From JBLRWS01 sp047921075 (GTDB lineage Bacteria; Bacteroidota; Rhodothermia; Balneolales; Balneolaceae): DNA of 43,148 bases. Below, one piece after another: positions 23,899 through 32,211 of this stretch; the stretch's first letter is position 1, and every line of letters starts with the position of its first letter. Both the position numbers and the translations under genes were made by a program. The notes under the pieces were generated by a model. That model was not told where the DNA came from. It made no database searches and saw only the letters and a list, made by a program, of their open reading frames with translations. The DNA is taken from assembly GCA_047921075.1 (NCBI GenBank), contig JBLRWS010000018.1, positions 1 to 43,148 on the forward strand. The letters are read 5' to 3'.

Positions 23899-25269
23899 AT
23901 GAATACAGCAGACCTTCTGAAACGGCAGCGCACTACGTTCGAAGCCGGTACCACCCGCTCGGTTCGCTATCGCAAAGAGCAGCTACACAAACTCCGCGCG
24001 GCGGTGTTGGAGCAGACCGACCGTCTAACCGCCGCGATGGCCCGCGATCTGGCCAAGCCGGAGATGGAATCGATCTCGGCCGAAATCGTTACGGTGCTGG
24101 ATGAAATAGATGTGCATCTGAAGCACCTGGAGGGATGGGCCAAGCCTGAGTCGGCCCGTGCCAACCTCATCTCCCTCCCATCAAGCGGTGAGGTACACCG
24201 TCAGCCGTACGGCGTCACGCTGATTATCGGTGCGTGGAACTATCCGGTCCACCTGGTTTTGATGCCGCTTATCGGCGCTATTTCGGGTGGCAATACGGCC
24301 GTTGTAAAACCGTCGGAGTTGGCTCCGCATACCTCCACCGCGGTACGCGAGTTGCTGGAATCGGCATTTGATGATGCGTACATCGCGGTGGCAGAAGGCG
24401 GTGTGCAGCAGACACAGGAGCTGCTCGATCAACCGTTCGATAAAATCTTTTTTACCGGCAGCACCCGTGTGGGAAAAATTGTGATGGAAAAAGCGGCGGC
24501 TCATCTCACGCCGGTTACCCTCGAATTGGGCGGCAAGAGTCCGGCCGTAGTGCATAAAGACGCCGACATCCCCACAGCGGCAAAGCGTATCATCTGGGGC
24601 AAATGCATGAACGCCGGACAGACCTGTATCGCACCCGACTTTGCGCTGGTACACGAATCGGTAAAAGCAGCGTTTTTGGATGAAGCCAAAGCGGCCATTC
24701 GCACCTTTTACGGATCCGACCCCGCCGCCTCGCCCGATTTCGGCCGTATCATTAATGACGATCACTTCAACCGGATAACCGAACTGATGAAAGGGGCAAC
24801 CGTAGTTGCGGGCGGGCAAACCGATGCCGATACCCGCTACATCGCCCCGACCATTCTCGCTCCTGTTACCTTTTCGCACCCGATCATGAAGGAAGAGATT
24901 TTTGGTCCGGTGCTTCCCGTGCTTACCTATACCGATCAGAACCCGCCGCTAACCTTGCTCCGCCAGCTGCCCCCGCCACTGGCACTCTATCTCTTTTCGA
25001 GCGATTCTCTATTTACCGACCGGCTGATTGAGCACCTGCCCCACGGCGGAACTTGTGTAAATGACGTGGTGATGCATATTACAAACCCGAATTTACCGTT
25101 TGGAGGGTGTGGACCCAGCGGAATGGGGCACTATCACGGCCGGTACAGTTTCGACTGTTTTACCCGGCCACACGCGGTCATGCGCCGTAACGTCTGGCCC
25201 GATCCCTCGTTTCGCTATCCGCCATTTGGCAAAAAACTCTATTTTCTGAAGAAGCTATTGCTACGTTAA
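23899..25269 (+). CDS. aldehyde dehydrogenase, class 3/fatty-aldehyde type
   Basis: This 456-residue NAD(P)-dependent aldehyde dehydrogenase has the catalytic Glu209 in L-E-L-G-G-K-S-P and Cys243 in N-A-G-Q-T-C-I-A-P. The shortened class 3-like form (about 450 residues) and the basic, hydrophobic C-terminus (F-G-K-K-L-Y-F-L-K-K-L-L-L-R) are typical of fatty-aldehyde dehydrogenases, which often sit at membranes. It oxidises an aldehyde to an acid. It starts 6 bp after the SDR stop and is probably translated from the same message. The DUF302 gene follows 28 bp later. Confidence 0.93.
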   Translation: MNTADLLKRQRTTFEAGTTRSVRYRKEQLHKLRAAVLEQTDRLTAAMARDLAKPEMESISAEIVTVLDEIDVHLKHLEGWAKPESARANLISLPSSGEVHRQPYGVTLIIGAWNYPVHLVLMPLIGAISGGNTAVVKPSELAPHTSTAVRELLESAFDDAYIAVAEGGVQQTQELLDQPFDKIFFTGSTRVGKIVMEKAAAHLTPVTLELGGKSPAVVHKDADIPTAAKRIIWGKCMNAGQTCIAPDFALVHESVKAAFLDEAKAAIRTFYGSDPAASPDFGRIINDDHFNRITELMKGATVVAGGQTDADTRYIAPTILAPVTFSHPIMKEEIFGPVLPVLTYTDQNPPLTLLRQLPPPLALYLFSSDSLFTDRLIEHLPHGGTCVNDVVMHITNPNLPFGGCGPSGMGHYHGRYSFDCFTRPHAVMRRNVWPDPSFRYPPFGKKLYFLKKLLLR

Positions 25270-25285
25270 TGAACTGTAACCAAAC

Positions 25286-25291
25286 AAGGAG
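25286..25291 (+). promoter_or_regulatory. strong Shine-Dalgarno site of the DUF302 gene
   Basis: AAGGAG lies 6 bases before the ATG at 25298. It stands out because most genes here have no recognisable Shine-Dalgarno sequence. It fixes the start of the DUF302 gene. Confidence 0.75.
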
Positions 25292-25297
25292 ATAATC

Positions 25298-25798
25298 ATG
25301 AGACCGTACACAAGTACACTTGCTCTTACGCTTACAATGCTGATGCTGGCTGCAGCCTGCCAGCCCGATAACCGCACCTCCGAACCTTCTGTGTCGCCGG
25401 TAGAAACCGTGAACAGCATGGTCACGCTCGAAAGTCCCTACTCGGTGGATGAAACCGTAGAGCGGCTGCGCGAACGGCTGGAAGACCGCGGGTTTATGAT
25501 TCCCGTTGTGCTCGATCATCAGGCCAACGCGGCCCGGGTCGACCTCACCCTGCCGCCCACCGTAGTGTTGCTGTTTGGCAATCCGCGGGCGGGCACGCCG
25601 CTGATGCAGTGCGAGCAGCGCCTGGGCATTGACCTGCCTCAAAAAGCGCTCGTTTATGAAGATGAGGGTGGACAAGTACACCTGGCTTACAACAATCCGC
25701 TCTATCTGCAGCAACGCCATCAGGCAGGCCCCTGTGGCGGTGCGTTTGAGAATGCTGCTGAGGCACTTGCAGGGTTGATGGCACCGGTTGTTGAATGA
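25298..25798 (+). CDS. DUF302 domain lipoprotein
   Basis: This 166-residue protein has a lipoprotein signal ending L-A-A-A-C. The mature part is a DUF302 domain: S-V-D-E-T-V-E-R-L near the start, G-F-M-I-P-V-V-L-D-H, F-G-N-P-R-A-G-T-P-L-M, I-D-L-P-Q-K-A-L-V-Y, and V-H-L-A-Y-N-N-P. The function of DUF302 is not established. It is preceded by a clear Shine-Dalgarno site, and its last bases overlap the start of the YhdH-type gene (ATGA), so the two are translationally coupled. It belongs to the SDR-ALDH-DUF302-YhdH operon. Confidence 0.88.
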   Translation: MRPYTSTLALTLTMLMLAAACQPDNRTSEPSVSPVETVNSMVTLESPYSVDETVERLRERLEDRGFMIPVVLDHQANAARVDLTLPPTVVLLFGNPRAGTPLMQCEQRLGIDLPQKALVYEDEGGQVHLAYNNPLYLQQRHQAGPCGGAFENAAEALAGLMAPVVE

Positions 25799-26802
25799 GA
25801 AAATCCGGCACGTCATACCGCGCGCTGGTGGCAGAGCGGGTCAACGGCGGTTTTCGGCAACGTGTTCAGGAGTTGAACAGGGAAGATCTGCCCGTCCATG
25901 ATTTGCTGGTACAGGTTCACTACTCCTCGCTGAACTACAAAGATGCTCTCTCTGCCACAGGCAACCCCGGGGTAACGCGCAGCTATCCCCATACACCCGG
26001 TATCGATGCGGCCGGAGTGGTGGCAGAAAGCCGGGATGATCGGTTTCAGGAGGGCGATAAGGTTATCGTAACGAGTTACGATTTGGGGCAGAATACGCCG
26101 GGCGGCTTTGGGGAGTATATTTCCGTGCCGGGAGAGTGGGTGGTGCCGCTGCCTGCCGGTCTTACGCTTGAGGAGAGCATGATACTGGGTACTGCCGGAT
26201 TTACCGCTGCGTACGCGGTTGAGAAAATTACCCGTGCAGGCATCCCTCCCGCACAGGGCCGTGTTGTGGTGTCGGGTGCAAGCGGTGGTGTTGGGTCGCT
26301 TTCCGTGGCCATTCTTTCGGGCCTGGGTTACGATGTGCTGGCTGTAACCGGTAAAGAGGAGGCACATGAATGGCTCCGTTCGGCGGGAGCGTCGGAGATC
26401 ATTGGCCGGCAAGAGGTTACCGCCGTGTCCGGCAAACCCCTGCTGCATGCCCGATGGGCGGCCGGTGTGGATACTGTTGGCGGGCCGATGCTCGATGCCA
26501 TCTTGCGGCAGACCGATCACAATGGCGCGGTGGCGTGCTGTGGCAATGTGCTTGGCGGGGAGCTGGAAACCAACATCTACCCGTTTATTTTACGAGGTGT
26601 TGGGTTGATGGGGGTCGATTCCGGAATTTGCCTCATGCCCGATCGCAAGCGGATCTGGAACGCATTGGCCGGAGAGTGGAAACCGGACCTTCAAAAATTA
26701 CCGGTAAAGAGCGTGGAAATCGATCAACTTCCGGCTGAAATTGAACACATAAAAAATGGCAAGCAGCAAGGACGCGTGCTTGTAAAACATCGGGTGGGAT
26801 AG
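25795..26802 (+). CDS. YhdH/YhfP family quinone oxidoreductase (AcuI-type acrylyl-CoA reductase)
   Basis: This 335-residue medium-chain reductase lacks zinc ligands. Family segments are Y-S-S-L-N-Y-K-D-A-L-S-A-T-G, T-P-G-I-D-A-A-G-V-V, the NADPH site V-V-S-G-A-S-G-G-V-G-S-L, V-D-T-V-G-G and G-I-D-S-type V-D-S-G-I near the C-terminus. E. coli YhdH/AcuI reduces acrylyl-CoA with NADPH; here the substrate may be another enone, given the neighbouring SDR and aldehyde dehydrogenase. Its start overlaps the DUF302 stop by four bases. The gene ends 3 bp from the convergent receiver gene. Confidence 0.92.
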   Translation: MRKSGTSYRALVAERVNGGFRQRVQELNREDLPVHDLLVQVHYSSLNYKDALSATGNPGVTRSYPHTPGIDAAGVVAESRDDRFQEGDKVIVTSYDLGQNTPGGFGEYISVPGEWVVPLPAGLTLEESMILGTAGFTAAYAVEKITRAGIPPAQGRVVVSGASGGVGSLSVAILSGLGYDVLAVTGKEEAHEWLRSAGASEIIGRQEVTAVSGKPLLHARWAAGVDTVGGPMLDAILRQTDHNGAVACCGNVLGGELETNIYPFILRGVGLMGVDSGICLMPDRKRIWNALAGEWKPDLQKLPVKSVEIDQLPAEIEHIKNGKQQGRVLVKHRVG

Positions 26803-26805
26803 GTC

Positions 26806-27207
26806 TCAGGCAATTTTTTTGCTGCGGAGGGAGGTAGCACGTTTCAACGGCTCGGCCAGATCAACTTCCGTAACCGGCTTCATCAGATAATCGACATAGC
26901 TCGTTTTTTTTGCCCGCTCCATACTCAGTTTATCGGTACTTCCTGAGAGATAAATAACCGGTATATCTGAAAATTTACGGATCTCACTTACCGCCTCAAT
27001 ACCATCCATATCTCCCTTCAAAGAGATATCCATCATAATGATATCGGGGTTGAGCGCCTTTGTCTTCTCGATCGCTTCCGGGCCGGATAGTGCCTTGCCT
27101 ACTACATGGTAGCCCATTTTTGTGATCATGCGCTCTCCTACAAGGGATAAGAGCATATCGTCTTCAACAAGGAGAACCGTCTGACTGTGTGATTGAAGTG
27201 CTTTCAT
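26806..27207 (-). CDS. stand-alone response regulator receiver protein
   Basis: This 133-residue receiver domain has no output domain. The acidic pocket is E15-D16-D17, the phosphoacceptor D60 is in I-I-M-M-D-I, and S89/T91 with K110 (L-M-K-P) complete the site. It probably passes a phosphate or acts by protein contact, as in CheY/Spo0F-like proteins. A CheY-style partner histidine kinase is not encoded nearby. It converges with the YhdH gene. The 296 bp upstream to the next gene have no feature I could identify. Confidence 0.92.
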   Translation of the reverse strand: MKALQSHSQTVLLVEDDMLLSLVGERMITKMGYHVVGKALSGPEAIEKTKALNPDIIMMDISLKGDMDGIEAVSEIRKFSDIPVIYLSGSTDKLSMERAKKTSYVDYLMKPVTEVDLAEPLKRATSLRSKKIA

Positions 27208-27503
27208 AGAGGGAAGAATTTGTTGATCCCAATATATTAAAATTTTCTAATAAAAGAAATAAAAGGTGTCTGACTCTCCTCACTACCCCTCTTTTGTTCA
27301 CCCATACAGCGGTTCACGGCGATCCGTTCAGGTAATACCCAAAAAAGCAACCCATAGCCTGATAGTGCCCCCCTCTATTTGTACCGGATAAACACCGTTT
27401 AGCCATCGGCTCAAAAAGACGGCGGACGAAAGAAGCGACCGGGCTCATGCATTTCCCGTAATGGTCTATGGATGCACGGTTTCTTAACTTTCGCTCCGTT
27501 ACA

Positions 27504-28505
27504 ATGAAACGATCACCTGCATGTAACGTATCATCCGCTTTCGACAACCCGATAAGCAGAACATTTCAAGTGAATCAACCTACACTGTTCATTACGTTCC
27601 TGGCGATCCTGAGCGCCTCGATTTCTGCATTCTCTTCCTATTCAATGCCGCATTCATTCGCCTCAGGTTCTGTACAGGCAGCCGGCCCGGCTTGTACCGC
27701 AACCGGAACCGTTGTCGATACAGAAACATCAGAGCCCATTCCTTTTGCACATCTTTTAGTGACCGAAAGCGAAGTGTCTGAGGCGGGTGTGAGAGGTGCC
27801 ACATCCAATGGGTCCGGCCGCTTTTCGTTGCACTGGAAAAGCAGTGTTGACCCCCTCACAATTTCGGTTCAAGCTGTGGGATACGAGACGAAGAGTTCGG
27901 TTGAGCTTCCTTGCCAATCAGAAATCACCATTCACCTGAACCAAAAGGTGTACGAGTCGGGGGCAGCGGTAGTAACGTCCCAATCGATGAAACGAAAACG
28001 GATCCGGAACCGACGGGCACTGTTTAATCGCGCCGCCCGCAACATGACGGCACCACCTGAAGAACATGTAGCCTACGGATTTGCAAAGCGTTTGGATGTG
28101 GGCGATGATCCGGTTTGGCCTGTGCAATTTCAATATCGCCTGCATGTATACTCATATGGCGATAATAAACCACCGGAACCATCCTCCTTCCGGTTTCGCT
28201 TACGGTTGGTTTCAGAAACAGACGATCAGAAACCGGGAGACGACCTCCTTCCACAGCCTCTTTATGTGGAAGTGCCGGCGGAAAACGGCTTGGTAACGTT
28301 TGATTTAACCCAAACACCCCCGATTCAGGACCCCCGTTTTTTCGTAGTTGTGGAATGGGTAACGGACAATCCGCAAGAAGCCTCCCTCTTGCCGTTTTAT
28401 GCCATAAAGTATGATGATGGATCCCACTATGGGCGGCTAAATCCCCTTTTACCCTGGACAACAGTGCGCCACGGACTGATTTTTAATTTCGAATATGATC
28501 AGTGA
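27504..28505 (+). CDS. secreted protein with carboxypeptidase-regulatory-like domain
   Basis: This protein of about 333 residues has a hydrophobic stretch after about 25 residues (L-F-I-T-F-L-A-I-L-S-A-S-I-S), probably an extended signal. A carboxypeptidase-D regulatory-like beta-sandwich follows at about 60-150 (C-T-A-T-G-T-V-V-D-T-E-T-S-E-P-I-P-F-A-H and G-R-F-S-L), the module used at the start of many Bacteroidota outer-membrane proteins. The rest (150-333) is beta-rich and has no domain I recognise. It has no TonB plug or barrel and is too short for a SusC-like receptor. The ATG at 27504 is preferred over an earlier in-frame ATG at 27468, but the start is uncertain. Confidence 0.72.
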   Translation: MKRSPACNVSSAFDNPISRTFQVNQPTLFITFLAILSASISAFSSYSMPHSFASGSVQAAGPACTATGTVVDTETSEPIPFAHLLVTESEVSEAGVRGATSNGSGRFSLHWKSSVDPLTISVQAVGYETKSSVELPCQSEITIHLNQKVYESGAAVVTSQSMKRKRIRNRRALFNRAARNMTAPPEEHVAYGFAKRLDVGDDPVWPVQFQYRLHVYSYGDNKPPEPSSFRFRLRLVSETDDQKPGDDLLPQPLYVEVPAENGLVTFDLTQTPPIQDPRFFVVVEWVTDNPQEASLLPFYAIKYDDGSHYGRLNPLLPWTTVRHGLIFNFEYDQ

Positions 28506-28647
28506 TTCCGTACAAAGATCAGAGTGTTTTTCTACAAACAATGCGTTCCAACCTCATCCGCCCGAAACGCCGTTTTGCGACCCCTTCCATCACCCTGTGG
28601 CCGAAAAATGATCGCTCCATCCGAGTGAGGATCCTCCGAATCTTTCG

Positions 28648-28655
28648 TATCTTTG
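28648..28655 (+). promoter_or_regulatory. TATCTTTG promoter element next to the lipB start
   Basis: TATCTTTG matches the Bacteroidota -7 consensus TAnnTTTG exactly. It ends only 3 bases before the first possible lipB ATG (28659) and 6 before the second (28662), which implies an almost leaderless message if it is used. No matching TTG -33 box is obvious. Confidence 0.5.
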
Positions 28656-28658
28656 GGC

Positions 28659-29405
28659 ATGATGGCACTTCCTTTGGATGTTTACGATATCGGGCGGATG
28701 GATTACCGGCAGGCGTGGTCGTTGCAACGATTGTTGCAGAAGCGGCTGATTGATCAAAAGCTGGAGGCCCGGCACAAACCCGATCCGAAACAAGCAAAGC
28801 CGATTCCCGACAGCCTGCTCCTCACCGAGCATCCCCATGTGTATACCCTTGGCAAGAGCGGCGATCAGGCGAACCTGCTTAAAGGGCTGGCCGAGCTGCA
28901 GCAGCTGGATGCCGAATACATCGAAATAGATCGCGGCGGCGACATTACCTACCACGGACCGGGCCAGCTGGTGGGGTATCCCATACTGGATCTCGATCGC
29001 CATTTTACCGATGTACACAAATATCTGCGGTATTTGGAGGAGGTCATCATCCGAACCTGCGCAGAATATGGGCTGAATGCCGGCCGTGAAGAGGGGCTTA
29101 CCGGCGTCTGGATAGGCGACCGGAAGATCTGTGCCATGGGTATCCGCTGCTCGCGATGGGTAACGATGCACGGCTTTGCACTGAACGTGCACACCGATCT
29201 TTCCTACTTTTCCAACATCGTGCCGTGCGGCATTGCCAATAAACAGGTTACCAGCCTGGAGCAGGAGCTGGGCACAAGTCCTGATCCCGATGAGGTAAAA
29301 AAAAGAGTGACCGGACACCTTGAGGATGTTTTTGGCGTTACCGCTACATATCGGGCCGTTCCGCCGGGCTGGCTTGCGAAAGCCCAAAAAGCGGCAGCGG
29401 GTTAA
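28659..29405 (+). CDS. lipB: octanoyltransferase
   Basis: This protein of about 248 residues transfers octanoate from acyl carrier protein to the lipoyl domains of 2-oxoacid dehydrogenases. Features are the C-terminal-family segment R-G-G-D-I-T-Y-H-G-P-G-Q-L-V-G-Y-P and the K-I-C-A-M-G-I-R lysine region. H-G-F-A-L-N-V and the catalytic cysteine in I-V-P-C-G-I follow. The sequence before V-Y-D-I-G-R-M-D-Y is short, so the ATG at 28659 or 28662 is the start; a TTG at 28653 is in frame but falls inside the promoter box. It is 77 bp ahead of lipA. Confidence 0.96.
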   Translation: MMALPLDVYDIGRMDYRQAWSLQRLLQKRLIDQKLEARHKPDPKQAKPIPDSLLLTEHPHVYTLGKSGDQANLLKGLAELQQLDAEYIEIDRGGDITYHGPGQLVGYPILDLDRHFTDVHKYLRYLEEVIIRTCAEYGLNAGREEGLTGVWIGDRKICAMGIRCSRWVTMHGFALNVHTDLSYFSNIVPCGIANKQVTSLEQELGTSPDPDEVKKRVTGHLEDVFGVTATYRAVPPGWLAKAQKAAAG

Positions 29406-29430
29406 TCCCACACGTTTCCCAAATTCACAG

Positions 29431-29438
29431 TATCTTTA
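29431..29438 (+). promoter_or_regulatory. TATCTTTA promoter-like element before lipA
   Basis: TATCTTTA fits the TAnnTTTG-type -7 element with one change and lies 44 bases before the lipA ATG. It suggests that lipA can be transcribed on its own as well as from lipB. Confidence 0.4.
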
Positions 29439-29482
29439 CCCCCGCACAGTACGCTGCGCCAAACATTGAACGATTTGCTGTT

Positions 29483-30361
29483 ATGATTAAAGAACTTAAT
29501 GTCATCGAAAAAACATCCCCCGGCCAACGCCGTCCCGATTGGTTGCGCGTGAAACTGCCCTCGGGAGAGAAATTTAAAGAGGTGTCACAGACCATACGGG
29601 ATAACAACCTGAATACGGTCTGCTCGGAAGCGCGCTGCCCCAACATGGGCGAGTGCTGGGGTGCCGGTACCGCCACCTTTATGATTTTGGGCGATGTTTG
29701 CACACGATCCTGCTCGTTTTGTGCCATTAAAACCGGCCGCCCGGTACAGGGACTGGATTGGGACGAGCCGCGGCGTGTTGCAGATGCCGCATCAAAAATG
29801 AAACTGAAGCATGTGGTGCTTACCTCTGTAAACCGCGACGAACGAAAAGACGGCGGTGCGCCCATCTTTGCCGAATGCCATAAAGTGCTTCGGGAAACCA
29901 TTGATGGCGTAACGATAGAATCGCTTATTCCCGATTTTCGTGGTGTATGGGATGCGCTGCAAATCGTAATCGACACCCCGCCGGATGTGCTTAGCCACAA
30001 CCTGGAAACCGTACCGCGGCTCTATCGTGCGGTGCGTCCGCAAGCCAAATACGAGCGGTCGCTCGACCTGCTGCTGCGCTGCAAAGAGCAGGGATTGCGC
30101 ACCAAAACCGGCATTATGGCCGGCCTTGGCGAAACCCGCGAAGAGGTGATTGAATTGATGCAAGACTGTGTAGACCACAAGGTGGATGTGCTTACGATCG
30201 GGCAGTACATGCAGCCGACCAAAATGCATCACCCGGTAGTGGAGTGGGTACATCCCGATCAGTTTGCCGAATACAAAGAGATTGGAGAAAAACTTGGACT
30301 TGAGCATGTGGAAAGCGGGCCGCTGGTACGCTCGTCGTACCACGCCGAGCGCCACGTTTAG
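29483..30361 (+). CDS. lipA: lipoyl synthase
   Basis: This 292-residue radical SAM enzyme inserts two sulfurs into protein-bound octanoate. The auxiliary cluster cysteines are C47, C52 and C58 (C-S-E-A-R-C-P-N-M-G-E-C-W) and the radical SAM cluster is C73-x-x-x-C77-x-x-C80. The C-terminal R-S-S-Y-H-A-E matches the serine ligand of the auxiliary cluster. It is complete and standard. With lipB 77 bp upstream, it forms the endogenous lipoate synthesis pair. Confidence 0.98.
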   Translation: MIKELNVIEKTSPGQRRPDWLRVKLPSGEKFKEVSQTIRDNNLNTVCSEARCPNMGECWGAGTATFMILGDVCTRSCSFCAIKTGRPVQGLDWDEPRRVADAASKMKLKHVVLTSVNRDERKDGGAPIFAECHKVLRETIDGVTIESLIPDFRGVWDALQIVIDTPPDVLSHNLETVPRLYRAVRPQAKYERSLDLLLRCKEQGLRTKTGIMAGLGETREEVIELMQDCVDHKVDVLTIGQYMQPTKMHHPVVEWVHPDQFAEYKEIGEKLGLEHVESGPLVRSSYHAERHV

Positions 30362-30448
30362 AAGCAGGCGCTTTGCGGGCCGTCGGGCGGCTCGTACCTA
30401 TAAGGAAGGTTGGGAGGGGCGCGTTAACAATAACTGAACTATTTGCTG

Positions 30449-31144
30449 ATGCTCTCTATTGCTGCTGTTGTAATATTGTGTTACCTCGTTGGTGCCATAC
30501 CCAGCTCGTTATGGTATGGGAAATTTGTGCGTGGAATCGACATTCGTGAGCACGGAAGCGGAAACGCCGGTGCCACCAACACCTTCCGTATTCTCGGGTG
30601 GAAGGCGGGGGTATTGGTACTTCTCTTCGATTTTGGCAAAGGCCTGCTTTGTACCACGGTCATCTACAAGCTGGCCTATTCTATTGGCAGTGGTCCGGTT
30701 ACGTTTTACGCCAACTGGGACGTAGAGGCGATGTTGATGATCCTCTGCGGACTGGGCGCTGTGGCGGGGCACATGTTTCCGGTGTATGCCAACTTTAGCG
30801 GCGGCAAGGGTGCGGCTACCGCCTGCGGTATGTTATACGGCATTGAACCGCTCTCCATCAGCATTACTCTGGCCATCTTTTTAATAGTGATGTTCTCCAC
30901 CCGGTATGTCTCGCTTGCATCCATTATCTCCTCCTTTATCTATCCGCTGTCGCAGCTGGTATTGCGCTACATTGTGGGGTGGCATATTGATGGCAGCATT
31001 ATCATCTTCAGCAGTGTGATAGCGCTGGGTATCATCATCAAACATCGGGGGAATATACAGCGGTTGCTAAACGGCACTGAAAATCGCATCAACTCATTTA
31101 AACCGGCCAAGGGCCGCCTCAATCAGGAGACACAGACGGAATGA
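30449..31144 (+). CDS. plsY: acyl-phosphate:glycerol-3-phosphate acyltransferase
   Basis: This protein of about 231 residues has several membrane helices and the three PlsY motifs: G-A-I-P-S-S, G-S-G-N-A-G-A-T-N-T, and G-H-M-F-P-V-Y-A-N-F-S-G-G-K-G. It makes lysophosphatidate from acyl-phosphate and glycerol-3-phosphate at the inner membrane. The ATG at 30449 is used; an in-frame TTG 6 bases earlier is less likely. The end overlaps the gpsA start by ATGA, so the two genes are coupled: GpsA makes the glycerol-3-phosphate that PlsY uses. Confidence 0.96.
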   Translation: MLSIAAVVILCYLVGAIPSSLWYGKFVRGIDIREHGSGNAGATNTFRILGWKAGVLVLLFDFGKGLLCTTVIYKLAYSIGSGPVTFYANWDVEAMLMILCGLGAVAGHMFPVYANFSGGKGAATACGMLYGIEPLSISITLAIFLIVMFSTRYVSLASIISSFIYPLSQLVLRYIVGWHIDGSIIIFSSVIALGIIIKHRGNIQRLLNGTENRINSFKPAKGRLNQETQTE

Positions 31145-32151
31145 AAAACATAGCTATCATCGGAGCCGGAAGTTTCGGAACGGCGCTGTCTGTAGTGCTG
31201 GGCCACAGCGGATTTCCCGTCACCCTCTGGGCCCGCGAGCCGGAAGTAGCGGCAGGCATCAATCAAACAAGAAAAAACCCTTCGTACATCTCCGGTGTGG
31301 AACTGCCCAACTCGGTTGAGGCCACCACCGATATGGGCCTGGCCCTAAAAGATGCCGATATGGTTTTGTTTGCTGTGCCCTCGCACGCCTTGCGCGCCGT
31401 GGCAACCGGCGCGAAAGCGTTTATGAGTGGTACCGAAGTAATCGTTTCGGTGGCCAAAGGTATTGAGAAAAACACATTGATGACCGGCTCGCAAATTCTG
31501 GTAAACGTGCTGGACGGGCTTATCCCCGAAGATCATGTGGGTGTACTTACCGGGCCGAGCCATGCCGAGGAGGTGAGCGCATTTAAACCGACAACCGTGG
31601 TTGCTGCGGCCTATTCAAAAAGCACTGCCCGTATTATCCAGGAGACGTTTATGACACCCATGTTTCGGGTGTATGCCAACTACGATATTGTCGGGGCGGA
31701 AATTGGCGGCGCGCTCAAAAACATCATCGCCATTGCGGCAGGCATTGTAGACGGCGCCGAACTCGGTGATAACGCAAAAGCGGCTCTCATCACCCGGGGG
31801 CTGCACGAAATGACCCGTATGGGCGTGGCCATGGGCGCCTCCCGCGACACCTTTTCGGGCCTCACCGGCATGGGCGACCTGATCGTAACCTGCACCAGCG
31901 AGCACAGCCGGAACCGCTTTGTGGGATACCATATCGGGAAGGGCAAAACACTGGAAGAGATTACCTCGGGAATGAATATGGTGGCCGAAGGGGTTAAAAC
32001 CACTGCATCGGTTTGCCAGTGGGCGCAGCTCAATAACGTAGAGATGCCGATCACCTCGGCCGTGGATCAGGTTCTTTTTCACAAGGTTGATCCCTCTGAC
32101 GCGTTATACACCCTGATGACCCGAAACCCAAAGGAAGAGGCGAGGATCTGA
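31141..32151 (+). CDS. gpsA: glycerol-3-phosphate dehydrogenase [NAD(P)+]
   Basis: This 336-residue protein reduces dihydroxyacetone phosphate to glycerol-3-phosphate for phospholipid synthesis. It has the dinucleotide motif I-G-A-G-S-F-G-T-A-L, G-P-S-H-A-E-E-V, the catalytic lysine in G-G-A-L-K-N-I-I-A-I-A-A-G, and T-G-M-G-D-L-I-V-T-C. It overlaps plsY by four bases and is complete. Confidence 0.98.
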   Translation: MKNIAIIGAGSFGTALSVVLGHSGFPVTLWAREPEVAAGINQTRKNPSYISGVELPNSVEATTDMGLALKDADMVLFAVPSHALRAVATGAKAFMSGTEVIVSVAKGIEKNTLMTGSQILVNVLDGLIPEDHVGVLTGPSHAEEVSAFKPTTVVAAAYSKSTARIIQETFMTPMFRVYANYDIVGAEIGGALKNIIAIAAGIVDGAELGDNAKAALITRGLHEMTRMGVAMGASRDTFSGLTGMGDLIVTCTSEHSRNRFVGYHIGKGKTLEEITSGMNMVAEGVKTTASVCQWAQLNNVEMPITSAVDQVLFHKVDPSDALYTLMTRNPKEEARI

Positions 32152-32170
32152 CATCCCCTTCTATCTTTTT

Positions 32171-32178
32171 TATCTTTC
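32171..32178 (+). promoter_or_regulatory. TATCTTTC promoter-like element before the AlbA-type gene
   Basis: TATCTTTC lies 33 bases before the ATG at 32212 and resembles the TAnnTTTG -7 element with the final G changed to C. It separates this gene from the plsY-gpsA unit. Confidence 0.35.
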
Positions 32179-32211
32179 GCGATACGAGACAGCTTCAACC
32201 CCAGACGCCTT

